A DNA stretch of 64,000 bases from DATFVA01 sp963811905. GTDB lineage: Bacteria > Bacteroidota > Ignavibacteria > Ignavibacteriales > Ignavibacteriaceae. The stretch is taken from NCBI GenBank assembly GCA_963811905.1, contig CAWETK010000023.1, positions 1 through 64,000 of the forward strand, given 5' to 3'. Made by a program: the position numbers and the translations under genes. The notes beneath the pieces were generated by a model. It did no database searches. It worked only from the letters and a program-made list of their open reading frames with translations, and was not told the origin of the DNA. Each line of letters starts with the position of its first letter. Position 1 is the first letter of the stretch. This document shows, piece by piece, positions 17,688 to 26,513 of the stretch.

Positions 17688-18470
17688 TTATTCAGAGGCG
17701 GATTCTTCTTTTTCAACAGTAGATTCCCGTCCTCTTTCTTTTTTGATTCTTTCCCTCTCAGCAGCTTCCTCAGCTTTAATCTCTTTAGCTTTCGCTACTC
17801 CTTCGATCACTGAATCAGCCATAAATTTTACAATCAATTCTATAGTATTAACAGCATCGTCATTAGCCGGGATAATATAATTAATCGGATCAGGGTCACA
17901 GTTTGTATCGACAACCGCAAATACGGGGATATTAAGTCTTAATGCTTCTTTAACTGCGATAGATTCTTTTTTAATATCGACCACGAATAAAGCACCCGGA
18001 AGCCTGTTCATCGTCTCTACACCTTCAAGAACTTTTTTCAGTTTATCCTTTTCACGGGTTAAAAAGAGTCTCTCTTTTTTGGTAATCTTATCAAAAGTTC
18101 CGTCGGTTTCCTGTTTCTCAATACTATTAAGTCTTTTAACACTTTTTCTGATTGTAGAGAAGTTGGTCAGCATACCGCCGAGCCATCTTTCACTTACCCA
18201 GTTCATCTCACATCGTTTAGCTTCGTTCTCAATTACACCTTTAGCCTGTTTCTTTGTTCCGACAAACAGTACTTTCCTGCCGTCTGATACAAGGCGGGAA
18301 AGGTTTTCTGCTGATGAAATAAGCATGCTCTGTGTTTTCTTCAAATCGATAATATGAATCCCGTTCTTCTCCATGAAGATATAGGGTTTCATTTTGGGGT
18401 TCCAGCGGCGTGTTAAATGTCCGAAGTGCGCACCAGCTTCTATGAGCTGAGTTAAATCCAGCTTTTGCAT
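17688..18470 (-). CDS. rpsB: 30S ribosomal protein S2
   Basis: Small-subunit ribosomal protein. Conserved pieces are LIEAGAHFGHLTRRWNPKM, VLFVGTKKQAKGVIE, the VSERWLGGMLTNF segment, and DPINYIIPANDDA. Length is 260 residues with a charged C-terminal tail (KAEEAAERERIKKERG), as often in Bacteroidota. AGGAG precedes the ATG. A short hairpin sits just upstream of that site and may be part of an autoregulatory leader. Confidence 0.96.
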   Translation of the reverse strand: MQKLDLTQLIEAGAHFGHLTRRWNPKMKPYIFMEKNGIHIIDLKKTQSMLISSAENLSRLVSDGRKVLFVGTKKQAKGVIENEAKRCEMNWVSERWLGGMLTNFSTIRKSVKRLNSIEKQETDGTFDKITKKERLFLTREKDKLKKVLEGVETMNRLPGALFVVDIKKESIAVKEALRLNIPVFAVVDTNCDPDPINYIIPANDDAVNTIELIVKFMADSVIEGVAKAKEIKAEEAAERERIKKERGRESTVEKEESASE

Positions 18471-18486
18471 TTTGTCTCCTGTTTTT

Positions 18487-18503
18487 ATCCCGTTTTCCGG
18501 GAT
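18487..18503 (-). promoter_or_regulatory. Hairpin next to the rpsB ribosome-binding site
   Basis: A 6-bp perfect stem (ATCCCG/CGGGAT) with a 5-nt loop lies directly upstream of the AGGAG of rpsB on the transcribed strand. Autogenous S2 leaders are known in bacteria, and this could be such a control, but I do not recognise a specific leader family. Confidence 0.3.
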
Positions 18504-18624
18504 CTTCTACTTTCTTCTCCTTTACCTTTCATCCCTATAAGCGGGACACAGGAGGTAAATCGGAAAGTATGTTTGATTATTAGCTAATTAATTAATTTTT
18601 TGAATCTTTCGGGAACGAGATCGG

Positions 18625-18660
18625 GTTCGTGTTTAAGTTCAAGATCAAGTTCAGGTTCAA
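18625..18660 (-). repeat. 12-nt tandem repeat between rpsI and rpsB
   Basis: Three 12-nt units are visible on the plus strand: GTTCGTGTTTAA, GTTCAAGATCAA and GTTCAGGTTCAA, followed by GTT. The array begins two bases beyond the rpsI stop and would be transcribed between rpsI and rpsB. Function unknown. Confidence 0.55.
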
Positions 18661-18661
18661 G

Positions 18662-19048
18662 TTATCTCTTAGAGAACTGGAATCTTTTTCTTGCTTTCGG
18701 CTGTCCGTATTTTTTACGTTCAACCATTCTGGGATCTCTTGTTAAAAATCCTTCTTTCTTCAATATGGGACGATGATCAGGATTCAACACTATTAATGCC
18801 CTTGCAATTCCTAACCTGATGGCCTGGGCCTGTCCTGTAGTTCCTCCGCCGTGAACGTTAACAAGCACATCGAAGTTTCCCATAGTCTCGGTTACTTTAA
18901 ACGGATTAAGTATATCTTCCCTGCTTAATAGCTGGGGGAAGGCATGTTCAAATTCTTTTCCATTAACAGTAATTTTTCCGTTACCGTTTCTCAGAATGAC
19001 TCTGGCAACCGATGTTTTTCTTCTTCCTATATAAATAGTATCAGCCAT
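18662..19048 (-). CDS. rpsI: 30S ribosomal protein S9
   Basis: Small-subunit protein whose C-terminal tail reaches the P site. The N-terminal GRRKTSVARVIL block, the VHGGGTTGQAQAIRLGIAR core and the terminal KKYGQPKARKRFQFSKR are intact. Length is 128 residues, as usual. Its start overlaps the rplM stop by one base, the standard L13-S9 pair. Confidence 0.97.
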   Translation of the reverse strand: MADTIYIGRRKTSVARVILRNGNGKITVNGKEFEHAFPQLLSREDILNPFKVTETMGNFDVLVNVHGGGTTGQAQAIRLGIARALIVLNPDHRPILKKEGFLTRDPRMVERKKYGQPKARKRFQFSKR

Positions 19049-19497
19049 TATTTCTCCGTTAAACTAAGTGATTCAGGTTTCTGCGCCTGGTGCGGATGGG
19101 ATTCGCCGGCATAAACTTTCAGTTTTTTTATCAGTTTTTTTCCAAGCCTGTTCTTTGGAAGCATTCCTTTAACCGCATTTTCAATAACAAATTCAGGTTT
19201 CTTAGCCATCATTTCTTCAAATGACCTTGTTTTTAAACCACCCGGATAACCTGAGTGGTGAGAGTAAGTTTTTAGAAATTCTCTTTTGCCTGTAACTTTA
19301 ACTTTGTCGGCATTGATCACAACAACAAAATCTCCGGTGTCAGCATTGGGAGTAAATATAGCCTTATTCTTTCCTCTTATAATTCCCGCTATCCTGGTAG
19401 CAAGTCTTCCCAGCACCTGATCTGTAGCATCTACAATGTACCATTTTCTATCAGCCTCTTCTGTACTTATAAAAGGCGTCATTTTTTCCTGTTTCAC
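19048..19497 (-). CDS. rplM: 50S ribosomal protein L13
   Basis: Large-subunit assembly protein and first gene of the rplM-rpsI-rpsB-tsf operon. Conserved pieces are WYIVDATDQVLGRLAT, NADKVKVTGKRE, the HSGYPGG segment and MLPKNRLGKKLIKKLKVY. The start appears to be GTG 19497: GGAGG lies 8 nt upstream, which is ideal, whereas an internal ATG at 19482 is less well placed. A Bacteroidota-type promoter lies at 19541-19571. Confidence 0.96.
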   Translation of the reverse strand: MKQEKMTPFISTEEADRKWYIVDATDQVLGRLATRIAGIIRGKNKAIFTPNADTGDFVVVINADKVKVTGKREFLKTYSHHSGYPGGLKTRSFEEMMAKKPEFVIENAVKGMLPKNRLGKKLIKKLKVYAGESHPHQAQKPESLSLTEK

Positions 19498-19540
19498 GTT
19501 TTTTTCCTCCGAAACCTGAAATCATTTCTAATAAAGAGAG

Positions 19541-19571
19541 GAAATTTAATCTTAATACGAAAAAAAGTCAA
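19541..19571 (-). promoter_or_regulatory. Bacteroidota-type promoter of rplM operon
   Basis: On the minus strand TTG, a 20-nt spacer and TAAATTTC are seen, against the consensus TTG-N19/20-TAnnTTTG. One of the fixed positions differs. It lies about 45 nt upstream of the rplM start and is the only good match in the gap. Confidence 0.6.
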
Positions 19572-20095
19572 GATTTATCTACATGAATTATCATTGCCCT
19601 GCTTTCTAAAATCAAGCTTAGCATAATTAAGAGAATTTTAGCCTTATTATTTCGGACTTTTTTCACCGCCAAGAAACAAACCCGGACACCCAGCAGTATC
19701 CAACCTATTTTTATTATACCAGGGATTAAAGTGATATTATCTCTAAGTTTAAGCGTATCTGGAGCGTATGTGAAGCGTAGGTGGAGCGTATCTGGAGCGT
19801 ATGTGAAACGTTTTTAGGACGTCTTTATAGACTGTTTATTTTATGTAAAAAGCTGGTTATTTGTTATGATTTAGGGATTATCCAGACTAAGGGGCTTTAG
19901 CAGCGTCCCAATTGGTAAACTGTCCTGACAGCAGGAAGATTCCGATCCAATTGTTATTTTGAAACAGATTTGATAGTTATTGAAGTTTTATGGAGAGGCG
20001 AAATAAATGCTGCAGATTAGAGAATTTGGTCTTGTTTCTACAGCTTCGGATTATACTGTTTACACCGGATCGAATAAATAGCAGCTGAATATATC
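19572..20095. other. Intergenic gap upstream of the rplM promoter
   Basis: No gene is supported here. The gap holds the 11-nt repeat array at 19752-19806 and otherwise unremarkable sequence. Small inverted matches (CCCAATTGG and CCAATTG near 19907 and 19947) are too short to interpret. Confidence 0.5.
19752..19806 (+). repeat. 11-nt tandem repeat, five units
   Basis: Five consecutive 11-nt units: AGCGTATCTGG, AGCGTATGTGA, AGCGTAGGTGG, AGCGTATCTGG, AGCGTATGTGA. On the reverse strand the core reads ATACGCT, the same core as in the array at 52201. It lies about 180 nt upstream of the rplM promoter, between divergent features. Confidence 0.85.
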
Positions 20096-20118
20096 CCCTC
20101 CCGCAGCGGCCGGGAGGG
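20096..20118 (-). terminator. GC-rich hairpin after the DUF4412 gene
   Basis: A strong 8-bp stem CCCTCCCG/CGGGAGGG encloses a 7-nt loop, 23 nt past the stop of the DUF4412 gene. No clear U tract follows on either strand, so it may stall or protect the 3' end rather than act as a classic terminator. Confidence 0.5.
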
Positions 20119-20140
20119 AAATATTGCAGATTGAAACTTA

Positions 20141-20785
20141 TTATTTCTGCGGCATTGTGGGCATATCCATCTTCTGATAGCCTGCCGGGGCTTCAAACAT
20201 TGACTCATCAAATGATTTTTTTTCAATGTTTGTAACTTCCATTACCTTTTTGCCATTTTCGGATACTTCAAGAGGAAAAAGACCTGCGTCTTCGATTTCC
20301 TTCTGCCATTCGGGTTTATTTTTCTGCATAGGGTTATCAAATAGTTTGAATGCTCCTATTTCGTCGGTCATCCAGGCTTCACCGGTTTTATCCTCATCTT
20401 TATACACGTATTTGTATGCCGTATGTCCCAGTATTTCTTTAGTCTCTCCTGTTTTAACTAATTTGGAATTATCATCGCTGCTGCCGGAATTCTCTGTTTG
20501 TTTCACATCGGGCATTGGCATTGCCATATACATTTTCTGTTCAGGCATGATTATCATAACTTGTTTTGCGCCCTGATCCATAATAATCTGTGCCTGGCGA
20601 CCTTCTTCATTTGCATCCAGTCTGATTTTATCCCCTTTTACAATAAAATCGACAGGATGAGTTTTACCTTGTTCATAAACATTTAGAGTAATTTTACCTT
20701 CGAACTGATCCTGGGAATAAGTCTTACCAGTTACAACTAATAGAGAAAGAAGCAATAAGAAGACTGACAGATTTCTGAGTTTCAT
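20141..20785 (-). CDS. DUF4412 secreted protein
   Basis: Exported protein of the DUF4412 family; function of the family is unknown. A signal peptide ends near residue 25 (TGKTYSQ). The mature part carries FEGKITLNVYEQG, DFIVKGDKIRLD, the Met-rich strand MYMAMPMPDV, and the ILGHTAYKYVYKDED segment typical of the family, which has a LolA/LolB-like look. GGAGG precedes the ATG. The PsbP-like gene upstream is 21 nt away on the same strand, so both are probably cotranscribed. Confidence 0.8.
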   Translation of the reverse strand: MKLRNLSVFLLLLSLLVVTGKTYSQDQFEGKITLNVYEQGKTHPVDFIVKGDKIRLDANEEGRQAQIIMDQGAKQVMIIMPEQKMYMAMPMPDVKQTENSGSSDDNSKLVKTGETKEILGHTAYKYVYKDEDKTGEAWMTDEIGAFKLFDNPMQKNKPEWQKEIEDAGLFPLEVSENGKKVMEVTNIEKKSFDESMFEAPAGYQKMDMPTMPQK

Positions 20786-20806
20786 GAAACCTCCGTTGAT
20801 ATATTA

Positions 20807-21556
20807 TTAAAAGAATTGATTTCCATACTTAAATGATTTCACCATACCAAAGAATACCGGCTGAAAACTTTTGAAGGCTTCCTCACCTTTCATAATCAGC
20901 TTCAGACTAAAATCTTTTTCGGTGTTTGTCCTAATATAAATAATTTGAGTGATTTGTCCTGATAATTCTTCAGGTTCATTATAGTAAGCTGTATAATTCC
21001 TTGTTTTGTAGTTATGTTTAAATCTTTTGGGATTAAAAAGGTCTTTATCTTTGACTTCAATATGCACATACGGCGGAGGATTATAGTTTGCTGCAGTCGT
21101 CCAGAAAGTAATTCCGTCCAGCGTATTTTTTACATTCTGATCCAGGTAAGTCCATCCGGCAGGGTATTTTAATGAAACATCGAGAGTGTTCTCTTTATAA
21201 ACCTGTACCAGGTTGGTTGTATCAGCGTTACTGTCTGAAAAATCATAGAAGACAGCGTCGCTGGAATTCTGTATGGTTTCTTTTTCGGGAGTTACCTTTT
21301 TTTCTTCAGCCGGGGATATTTCTTTCTTTGCATCCTGAGTTTCATTTACTGTTTTTTGCTCAGGTTCAATGGTTTTTAATTCCGGCTGAGACTCAATCGT
21401 CCTTATTTGCACATACGGCGAGCCGGTTTTTGACTCTTCTATTGACGAATTCAATATCACAGCGGCAGCAGTAATTATTAATGCATGAATAAACAGTGAC
21501 ATTGAAAATCCGAATACCGGGTATTCCTGCTTGTCCGTTTTCAGTTTAAGATTCAT
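20807..21556 (-). CDS. Membrane-anchored protein with PsbP-like domain
   Basis: Not a named family that I recognise. A single helix (about residues 18-37, SLFIHALIITAAAVIL) resembles the TonB-type N-terminal anchor with a His in the helix. A Glu/Lys-rich linker (about 45-100) follows. The C-terminal 130 residues start with VSLKYPAGWTYLDQN, which resembles PsbP/Mog1-like folds, and include FWTTAANYNPPPYVHIEV. It probably sits in the inner membrane with the domain in the periplasm. It precedes the DUF4412 gene. Confidence 0.6.
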   Translation of the reverse strand: MNLKLKTDKQEYPVFGFSMSLFIHALIITAAAVILNSSIEESKTGSPYVQIRTIESQPELKTIEPEQKTVNETQDAKKEISPAEEKKVTPEKETIQNSSDAVFYDFSDSNADTTNLVQVYKENTLDVSLKYPAGWTYLDQNVKNTLDGITFWTTAANYNPPPYVHIEVKDKDLFNPKRFKHNYKTRNYTAYYNEPEELSGQITQIIYIRTNTEKDFSLKLIMKGEEAFKSFQPVFFGMVKSFKYGNQFF

Positions 21557-21623
21557 ATTGAAACATAATCTAAAGGCAATTTTTTATCAAGATAAAGCTG
21601 TATCTGTGTGATCAGTTTAAGTC

Positions 21624-21654
21624 TTTGAAGGATACTCTTATTTTGTTAATTTTG
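21624..21654 (+). promoter_or_regulatory. Bacteroidota-type promoter of SDR gene
   Basis: TTTG, a 19-nt spacer and TAATTTTG are found, which is a full match to TTTG-N19-TAnnTTTG. It lies 30 nt upstream of the ATG at 21685 and confirms that the longer TTG-started frame is not the protein start. Confidence 0.75.
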
Positions 21655-21684
21655 TCGATATTTTTCAAATTTTTTAGGTACAAA

Positions 21685-22722
21685 ATGAAATTTCTTGTAA
21701 CAGGCGGAGCCGGTTTTTTGGGGATCAATTTAATACGACACTTACACTCGCATGGCGATGATATTGTTTCCCTTGATATTGTTGAATTCGATTATCCTGA
21801 TATGAATGATAAGATCAAGAAGATAAAAGGAGATATCAGAAATAAAAGTGATGTTCAGGAAGCTATGAAGGGGGTGGATGTTGTTGTGCACACAGCCGCA
21901 GCTCTGCCTCTCTACAAACCTGAAGATATTTTTTCTACAGATATTGAAGGGACTAAGAACCTGCTTAATGAAGCACATAACCAGGGGGTAAAAAGATTTA
22001 TACATATTTCTTCAACAGCAGTTTACGGCATTCCTGATCACCACCCATTAAAGGAGAATGATAAGCTTGATGGCGTAGGTCCTTACGGGAAGGCAAAAAT
22101 AAAAGCAGAGGAAGAGTGTCTTGAATACAGGAAAAAAGGAATGTGCGTAACTGTACTCAGACCAAAATCTTTTATCGGGCCTGAGCGTCTGGGTGTTTTC
22201 GATCTTCTATACGATTGGGCAAAGGATGGTAAAGGTTTCCCAATGATAGGAAACGGAAAAAACCGTTATCAGCTTCTGGATGTTGAAGATCTCTGCGACG
22301 CCATATATCTCTGCGCAACTCTTCCTGCAGAAAAGGCGAATGATACATTTAACATCGGCGCCAAGGAATACACTACAATGGGGGAGGATTACCAGGCTGT
22401 CCTTGATGCTGCAGGATATAATAAAAAAATAGTCGGCCTCCCTGAAAAACCGATTATATGGACGCTCCGCATGCTTGAGGCGATGAACCTTTCGCCGCTC
22501 TATAAGTGGGTGTACGAGACAGCCTCGAAGGACTCGTTTGTTTCAATTGAGAAAGCTGAAACGAAGCTCGGGTACAAACCAAAATTTTCAAATAAAGATG
22601 CACTTGTAAGAAACTATAACTGGTATCTTTCTCATTTCGATGAGTTCAAGAACAAGAGCGGCGTATCTCACCGCGTACCCTGGAAACAGGGAATATTGAG
22701 GGCTGCCAAAATATTTTTTTAG
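21685..22722 (+). CDS. NAD-dependent epimerase/dehydratase (SDR)
   Basis: Extended short-chain dehydrogenase acting on a nucleotide sugar or a related substrate. The Rossmann motif TGGAGFLGINL, the ISSTAVYG segment and a Tyr-Lys pair in GPYGKAK are present, so the catalytic residues look intact. I start it at ATG 21685 (345 residues), because the frame upstream begins with a TTG overlapping the promoter. The C-terminal part (MLEAMNLSPLYKWVY) is longer than in GalE. The substrate cannot be told. It stands 134 nt upstream of the deoxyhypusine synthase-like gene. Confidence 0.82.
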   Translation: MKFLVTGGAGFLGINLIRHLHSHGDDIVSLDIVEFDYPDMNDKIKKIKGDIRNKSDVQEAMKGVDVVVHTAAALPLYKPEDIFSTDIEGTKNLLNEAHNQGVKRFIHISSTAVYGIPDHHPLKENDKLDGVGPYGKAKIKAEEECLEYRKKGMCVTVLRPKSFIGPERLGVFDLLYDWAKDGKGFPMIGNGKNRYQLLDVEDLCDAIYLCATLPAEKANDTFNIGAKEYTTMGEDYQAVLDAAGYNKKIVGLPEKPIIWTLRMLEAMNLSPLYKWVYETASKDSFVSIEKAETKLGYKPKFSNKDALVRNYNWYLSHFDEFKNKSGVSHRVPWKQGILRAAKIFF

Positions 22723-22856
22723 TTTATTTTAGTCAGATATTATTCTAAGATATTATTGCAGCAGCAGCCGGAATTTGATAGAGATTAGATAAATAAAATT
22801 CATTTTCATCTGATAATTATTATTTTATAAAGAAATAATCTGGTAAGGAGACAATA

Positions 22857-23900
22857 ATGCCCGGTAAAAAAGATTTTCTAAAAGAAGTGATTCAGCATAT
22901 CGACATTAAAAAACACAACGTGGTTCCAGTGGTCGATGCATTTGAGCATATGGCATTCTCATCGAGAGATTTAAACCGAGCGGCACGTATTTATGATACA
23001 ATGCTTAAAGATAAAGACTGTACTGTCATTCTTACCCTCGCCGGAAGCATCTTCAGCGCCGGTCTGAAAAAAGTTGTTTATGACCTGGTTACTAATAATA
23101 TGGTTGATGCAATTGTTTCAACAGGCGCGATAATGGTGGATCAGGATTTCTTTGAAGCTCTGGGTTTCAAACATTACATCGGCAACCCTGCTAGTGATGA
23201 CAACCTGCTCAGGGATCTTCATATAGACAGAATTTATGATACTTATATTGATGAGGATGAACTGCGTGTATGCGACGAAACCTGTGCAAAAATATTGAAC
23301 AGCCTTGAACCCCGCCCTTATTCTTCGCGTGAACTCCTGCGGGAATTCGGGAAATATCTTGAAGGCAAGGGAGGACCAAAGGTTGAAGATTCGGTAATTT
23401 GGGCATGCTATCAGAAGAACGTTCCGATATTTGTGCCGGCCTTCTCCGACTGTTCTGCTGGGTTTGGATTCATAATTCATCAAACGGAAAATCCCGGCAA
23501 ACATGTTTCGATAGATTCCGCAAAAGATTTCCTTGAACTCACAAAAATCAAGCTCGCCTCAAAAGAAACCGGTATTTTAATGATAGGCGGCGGTGTTCCC
23601 AAAAACTTCACCCAGGATATTGTTGTAGCCGCGGATATCCTTCAGGAAGACGCACCTATGCATAAGTATGCGGTTCAGATAACAGTGGCAGACGTCAGAG
23701 ACGGCGCCCTCTCAAGTTCAACTTTGAAAGAAGCAAGCTCATGGGGAAAAGTTTCCACTTCCTCGGAACAAATGGTGTACGCAGAAGCTACTATTGCAAT
23801 GCCGCTTGTTGCCGGTTATGCTTATCATAAGGGAAGCTGGAAAGAAAGAAAACCTAAAGAATTTCAAAAGTTATTTCAGGAAGATAAAATAAACGCCTGA
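22857..23900 (+). CDS. Deoxyhypusine synthase family protein
   Basis: Resembles deoxyhypusine synthase, the NAD-dependent enzyme that moves the aminobutyl group of spermidine to eIF5A. Bacteria lack eIF5A, and many bacterial members are thought to be homospermidine synthase-like enzymes. Visible motifs are TLAGSIFSAGLKK, IVSTGAIMVDQDF, the SDCSAGFGF segment, LMIGGGVPKNF and EASSWGKV. The Lys in the last motif (about residue 298) corresponds to the catalytic Lys, so an active enzyme is likely. AAGGAGA precedes the ATG by 7 nt. A polyamine role is inferred. Confidence 0.85.
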   Translation: MPGKKDFLKEVIQHIDIKKHNVVPVVDAFEHMAFSSRDLNRAARIYDTMLKDKDCTVILTLAGSIFSAGLKKVVYDLVTNNMVDAIVSTGAIMVDQDFFEALGFKHYIGNPASDDNLLRDLHIDRIYDTYIDEDELRVCDETCAKILNSLEPRPYSSRELLREFGKYLEGKGGPKVEDSVIWACYQKNVPIFVPAFSDCSAGFGFIIHQTENPGKHVSIDSAKDFLELTKIKLASKETGILMIGGGVPKNFTQDIVVAADILQEDAPMHKYAVQITVADVRDGALSSSTLKEASSWGKVSTSSEQMVYAEATIAMPLVAGYAYHKGSWKERKPKEFQKLFQEDKINA

Positions 23901-24005
23901 TTTGTGTAAAAATCAGGTTATCTGAAAATATTTGAAATTTGGAGATAATTTCCGAAAGCATTTATGTAAGCTATTACTTATACTTGCTGCTGAATGCTTT
24001 CTCAT

Positions 24006-24097
24006 AGCGAAACAGGCGTTTCACTTTACACATGTTACTTAAGCGAAACAGGCGTTTCGCTTTACACATGTTACTCAAGCGAAACAGGCGTTTCGCT
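24006..24097 (+). repeat. 36-nt tandem repeats with inner palindrome
   Basis: Three copies start at 24006, 24042 and 24078, exactly 36 nt apart. Each begins with the hairpin AGCGAAAC-AGGC-GTTTCGCT (8-bp stem; copy 1 has one mismatch) followed by TTACACATGTTACT in the two full units. A related hairpin lies at 29568. It sits in the gap between the deoxyhypusine synthase-like gene and ppk; the rest of 23901-24300 holds no gene that I can support. Confidence 0.85.
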
Positions 24098-24300
24098 GTA
24101 CAAAATATCCGATCTATTTTACTTAGTATGAAGAAATGCCCTTTCTTCCGGATGGATCTAAAGAAAAGATCTATTCAATTTCCAGCCTTTTAGCAGAAAA
24201 GCTGATGATTTCTTACGGGAATGCTTTTTGATTTATTTTTCCAGCGAATTTATGGTTATAATCAGCTATATTATCACCCCGTTTGGAATAATTAAATAGA

Positions 24301-26430
24301 ATGACTGCTAAAGAACTCCTAAAAAAATATAAAGATCCGAAGTTTTTCTTTAACCGCGATTTAAGCTGGGTCGAATTCAACCGCCGGGTACTTGAAGAGG
24401 CACTTGATCCTTCCCTTCCCCTTCTCGAAAAAGTAAAATTCATTTCCATTTTCCACACTAATCTTGATGAATTTTATATGATCAGGATAAGCGGACTTAA
24501 GGAACAGATAGCTGCAAATGTACTGGAACCTTCAATTGACGGTCTTACACCGAGGGAGCAGCTCAGAAAGATTGAGAAGTGTCTTAAACCCATGCTCGAC
24601 CAGGTTCTTGATCTTTGGATGAATGAAGTCGTTCCGGATTTAAGAAAGAATCATATTGACATATGCGATTATGCAAACCTTTCTGATGAAGAAGTAAAAA
24701 CTTTAACTGAGTATTTTAAGAAAGAAATTTATCCTGTTCTCACTCCCCTTGCCTTTGATCCCGGAAGACCTTTTCCATACATTTCAAACCTAAGTCTTAG
24801 TCTTGCTATTCTTGTACGCAAACCCAATGGAGAAAATCACTTTGCACGTGTTAAAGTGCCGAGCATACTCCCAAGGCTTTTGAGAATTGATACTATTCTC
24901 TATCCGAATAAGAAAATACAGACAAACGGAAGTTTCAGTGCGAGGTTTCTATGGCTGGGTGATCTGATTAGAGCTAATCTGCACCTCTTATTTCCGGGTA
25001 TGGAGATAATTGAGGCGCACCGATTCAGGATTACCCGGGATACCGATATAGAGCTTCAGGAAGATGAAGCAGACGATCTTTTAAGCGTAATCGAGGAGAA
25101 TATCAGGCTGCGCCGGTTTGGTAAAGTTGTCAGGCTTGAGGTTGCTGATAAGATGCCTGAATTTATGCTGGAGACACTGATGGAGAATCTTCAGATCACC
25201 GCCGAAGATGTGCATGTTCTTGAGGGACCGCTTGGATTGAGTGATATCATGACCTTATATGATCTGCCTCTTCATCAGCATAAATTTAAAGCTTATTATC
25301 CTGTAATCCCAAAAGCCTTTGATGATGATGAAGATATTTTCACGACGTTGAAACAAAGGGATATTCTGCTTCACCATCCATATCATTCTTTTACACCAGT
25401 TATTGATTTTATTAAAGAAGCTTCAGTCGACCCGGATGTACTCGCTATTAAACAAACTCTTTACCGGGTGGGTCCTGATTCTCCGATAATAAAATATCTT
25501 ATTGAAGCCGCAGAAAGAGGCAAACAGGTTGCAGTACTTGTGGAACTTAAAGCGCGGTTTGATGAAGAGAATAATATTTTCTGGGCAAGGGAACTTGAAA
25601 AAGTAGGTGTACATGTTGTCTACGGACTTGTAGGATTAAAGACTCATGCCAAGATGACCCTTGTTGTAAGAAAGGAGACTGAAGGTGTTAAGAGATATGT
25701 CCACCTTTCCACAGGAAATTATAATGCTGTTACAGCAAAAATATATACTGATCTTGGTTATTTCACTGACGATGAGGATATCTGCACTGACGTTGCCGAC
25801 ATATTTAATTATCTGACAGGCTACAGTAGACAGACCGAATTCAAGAAACTGATTGTTGCCCCTATCGATATGAGAGACAAATTCCTCTCTAAGATTAATC
25901 GTGAAATAGAAAATGTAAAAGCCGGAGGAGAAGGCAAGGTCATCTTTAAGCTGAATTCTATAGTCGACCCGGCTCTTATAAGCGCAATGTATGAAGCTTC
26001 GAACGCAGGTGTACAAATAATACTTATCGTACGCGGGATCTGCTGTCTTATTCCAGGTGTAAAAGACCTGAGCGAAAATATAAAGGTGATAAGCATTGTA
26101 GGCAGGTATCTCGAGCACAGCAGGGTATATTATTTTTATAACAACGGTGCTGAAGAAATTTATCTGAGCAGTGCCGACTTTATGCAGCGCAACCTCGACA
26201 GGCGGGTTGAAATTGCTTTCCCTATTGAAGATCAGAAACTTAAAGATGAAATAAACAGAACCTTGATTAAGGCTGCGCTTAAAGACAATGTGAAGGCAAG
26301 GATCCTTTGTCCTGATATGAGATATCACAAAATAGCAGATGACCCGAAGATTAAGAAGGTCGACTCGCAGGAATGGCTGATGAACCATACGATCAAAGCC
26401 TCGGGGAATTACTCAAAATCGAAAGTGTAA
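24301..26430 (+). CDS. ppk: Polyphosphate kinase 1
   Basis: Makes long-chain polyphosphate from ATP. The N-terminal FFNRDLSWVEFNRRVL block opens the protein. The two phospholipase D-like domains carry the catalytic His regions VGLKTHAKMTLVVRKE and YLEHSRVYYFYNNG, with VHLSTGNYNAVTAKIYTDLG between them. The terminal SSADFMQRNLDRRVEIAFP block is intact. Length is 709 residues, as usual. I see no PPX partner nearby. Confidence 0.97.
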   Translation: MTAKELLKKYKDPKFFFNRDLSWVEFNRRVLEEALDPSLPLLEKVKFISIFHTNLDEFYMIRISGLKEQIAANVLEPSIDGLTPREQLRKIEKCLKPMLDQVLDLWMNEVVPDLRKNHIDICDYANLSDEEVKTLTEYFKKEIYPVLTPLAFDPGRPFPYISNLSLSLAILVRKPNGENHFARVKVPSILPRLLRIDTILYPNKKIQTNGSFSARFLWLGDLIRANLHLLFPGMEIIEAHRFRITRDTDIELQEDEADDLLSVIEENIRLRRFGKVVRLEVADKMPEFMLETLMENLQITAEDVHVLEGPLGLSDIMTLYDLPLHQHKFKAYYPVIPKAFDDDEDIFTTLKQRDILLHHPYHSFTPVIDFIKEASVDPDVLAIKQTLYRVGPDSPIIKYLIEAAERGKQVAVLVELKARFDEENNIFWARELEKVGVHVVYGLVGLKTHAKMTLVVRKETEGVKRYVHLSTGNYNAVTAKIYTDLGYFTDDEDICTDVADIFNYLTGYSRQTEFKKLIVAPIDMRDKFLSKINREIENVKAGGEGKVIFKLNSIVDPALISAMYEASNAGVQIILIVRGICCLIPGVKDLSENIKVISIVGRYLEHSRVYYFYNNGAEEIYLSSADFMQRNLDRRVEIAFPIEDQKLKDEINRTLIKAALKDNVKARILCPDMRYHKIADDPKIKKVDSQEWLMNHTIKASGNYSKSKV

Positions 26431-26513
26431 GCATACTCACCTCAAATTTCATTCAAAGTGAACCATTTTTTTGCTAAGTTTGTTTTTTAATATAAAGAAA
26501 CACGGGTGTTTTA

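Noticed and set aside
24006..24097. 36-nt repeat period that recalls a CRISPR array
   Set aside because: The copies are contiguous tandem units with no variable spacers between them, only three exist, and no cas gene is near.
25636..26388. A 250-codon open frame antisense to ppk
   Set aside because: It lies wholly inside a well-conserved gene on the other strand, has no family resemblance and no ribosome-binding site.
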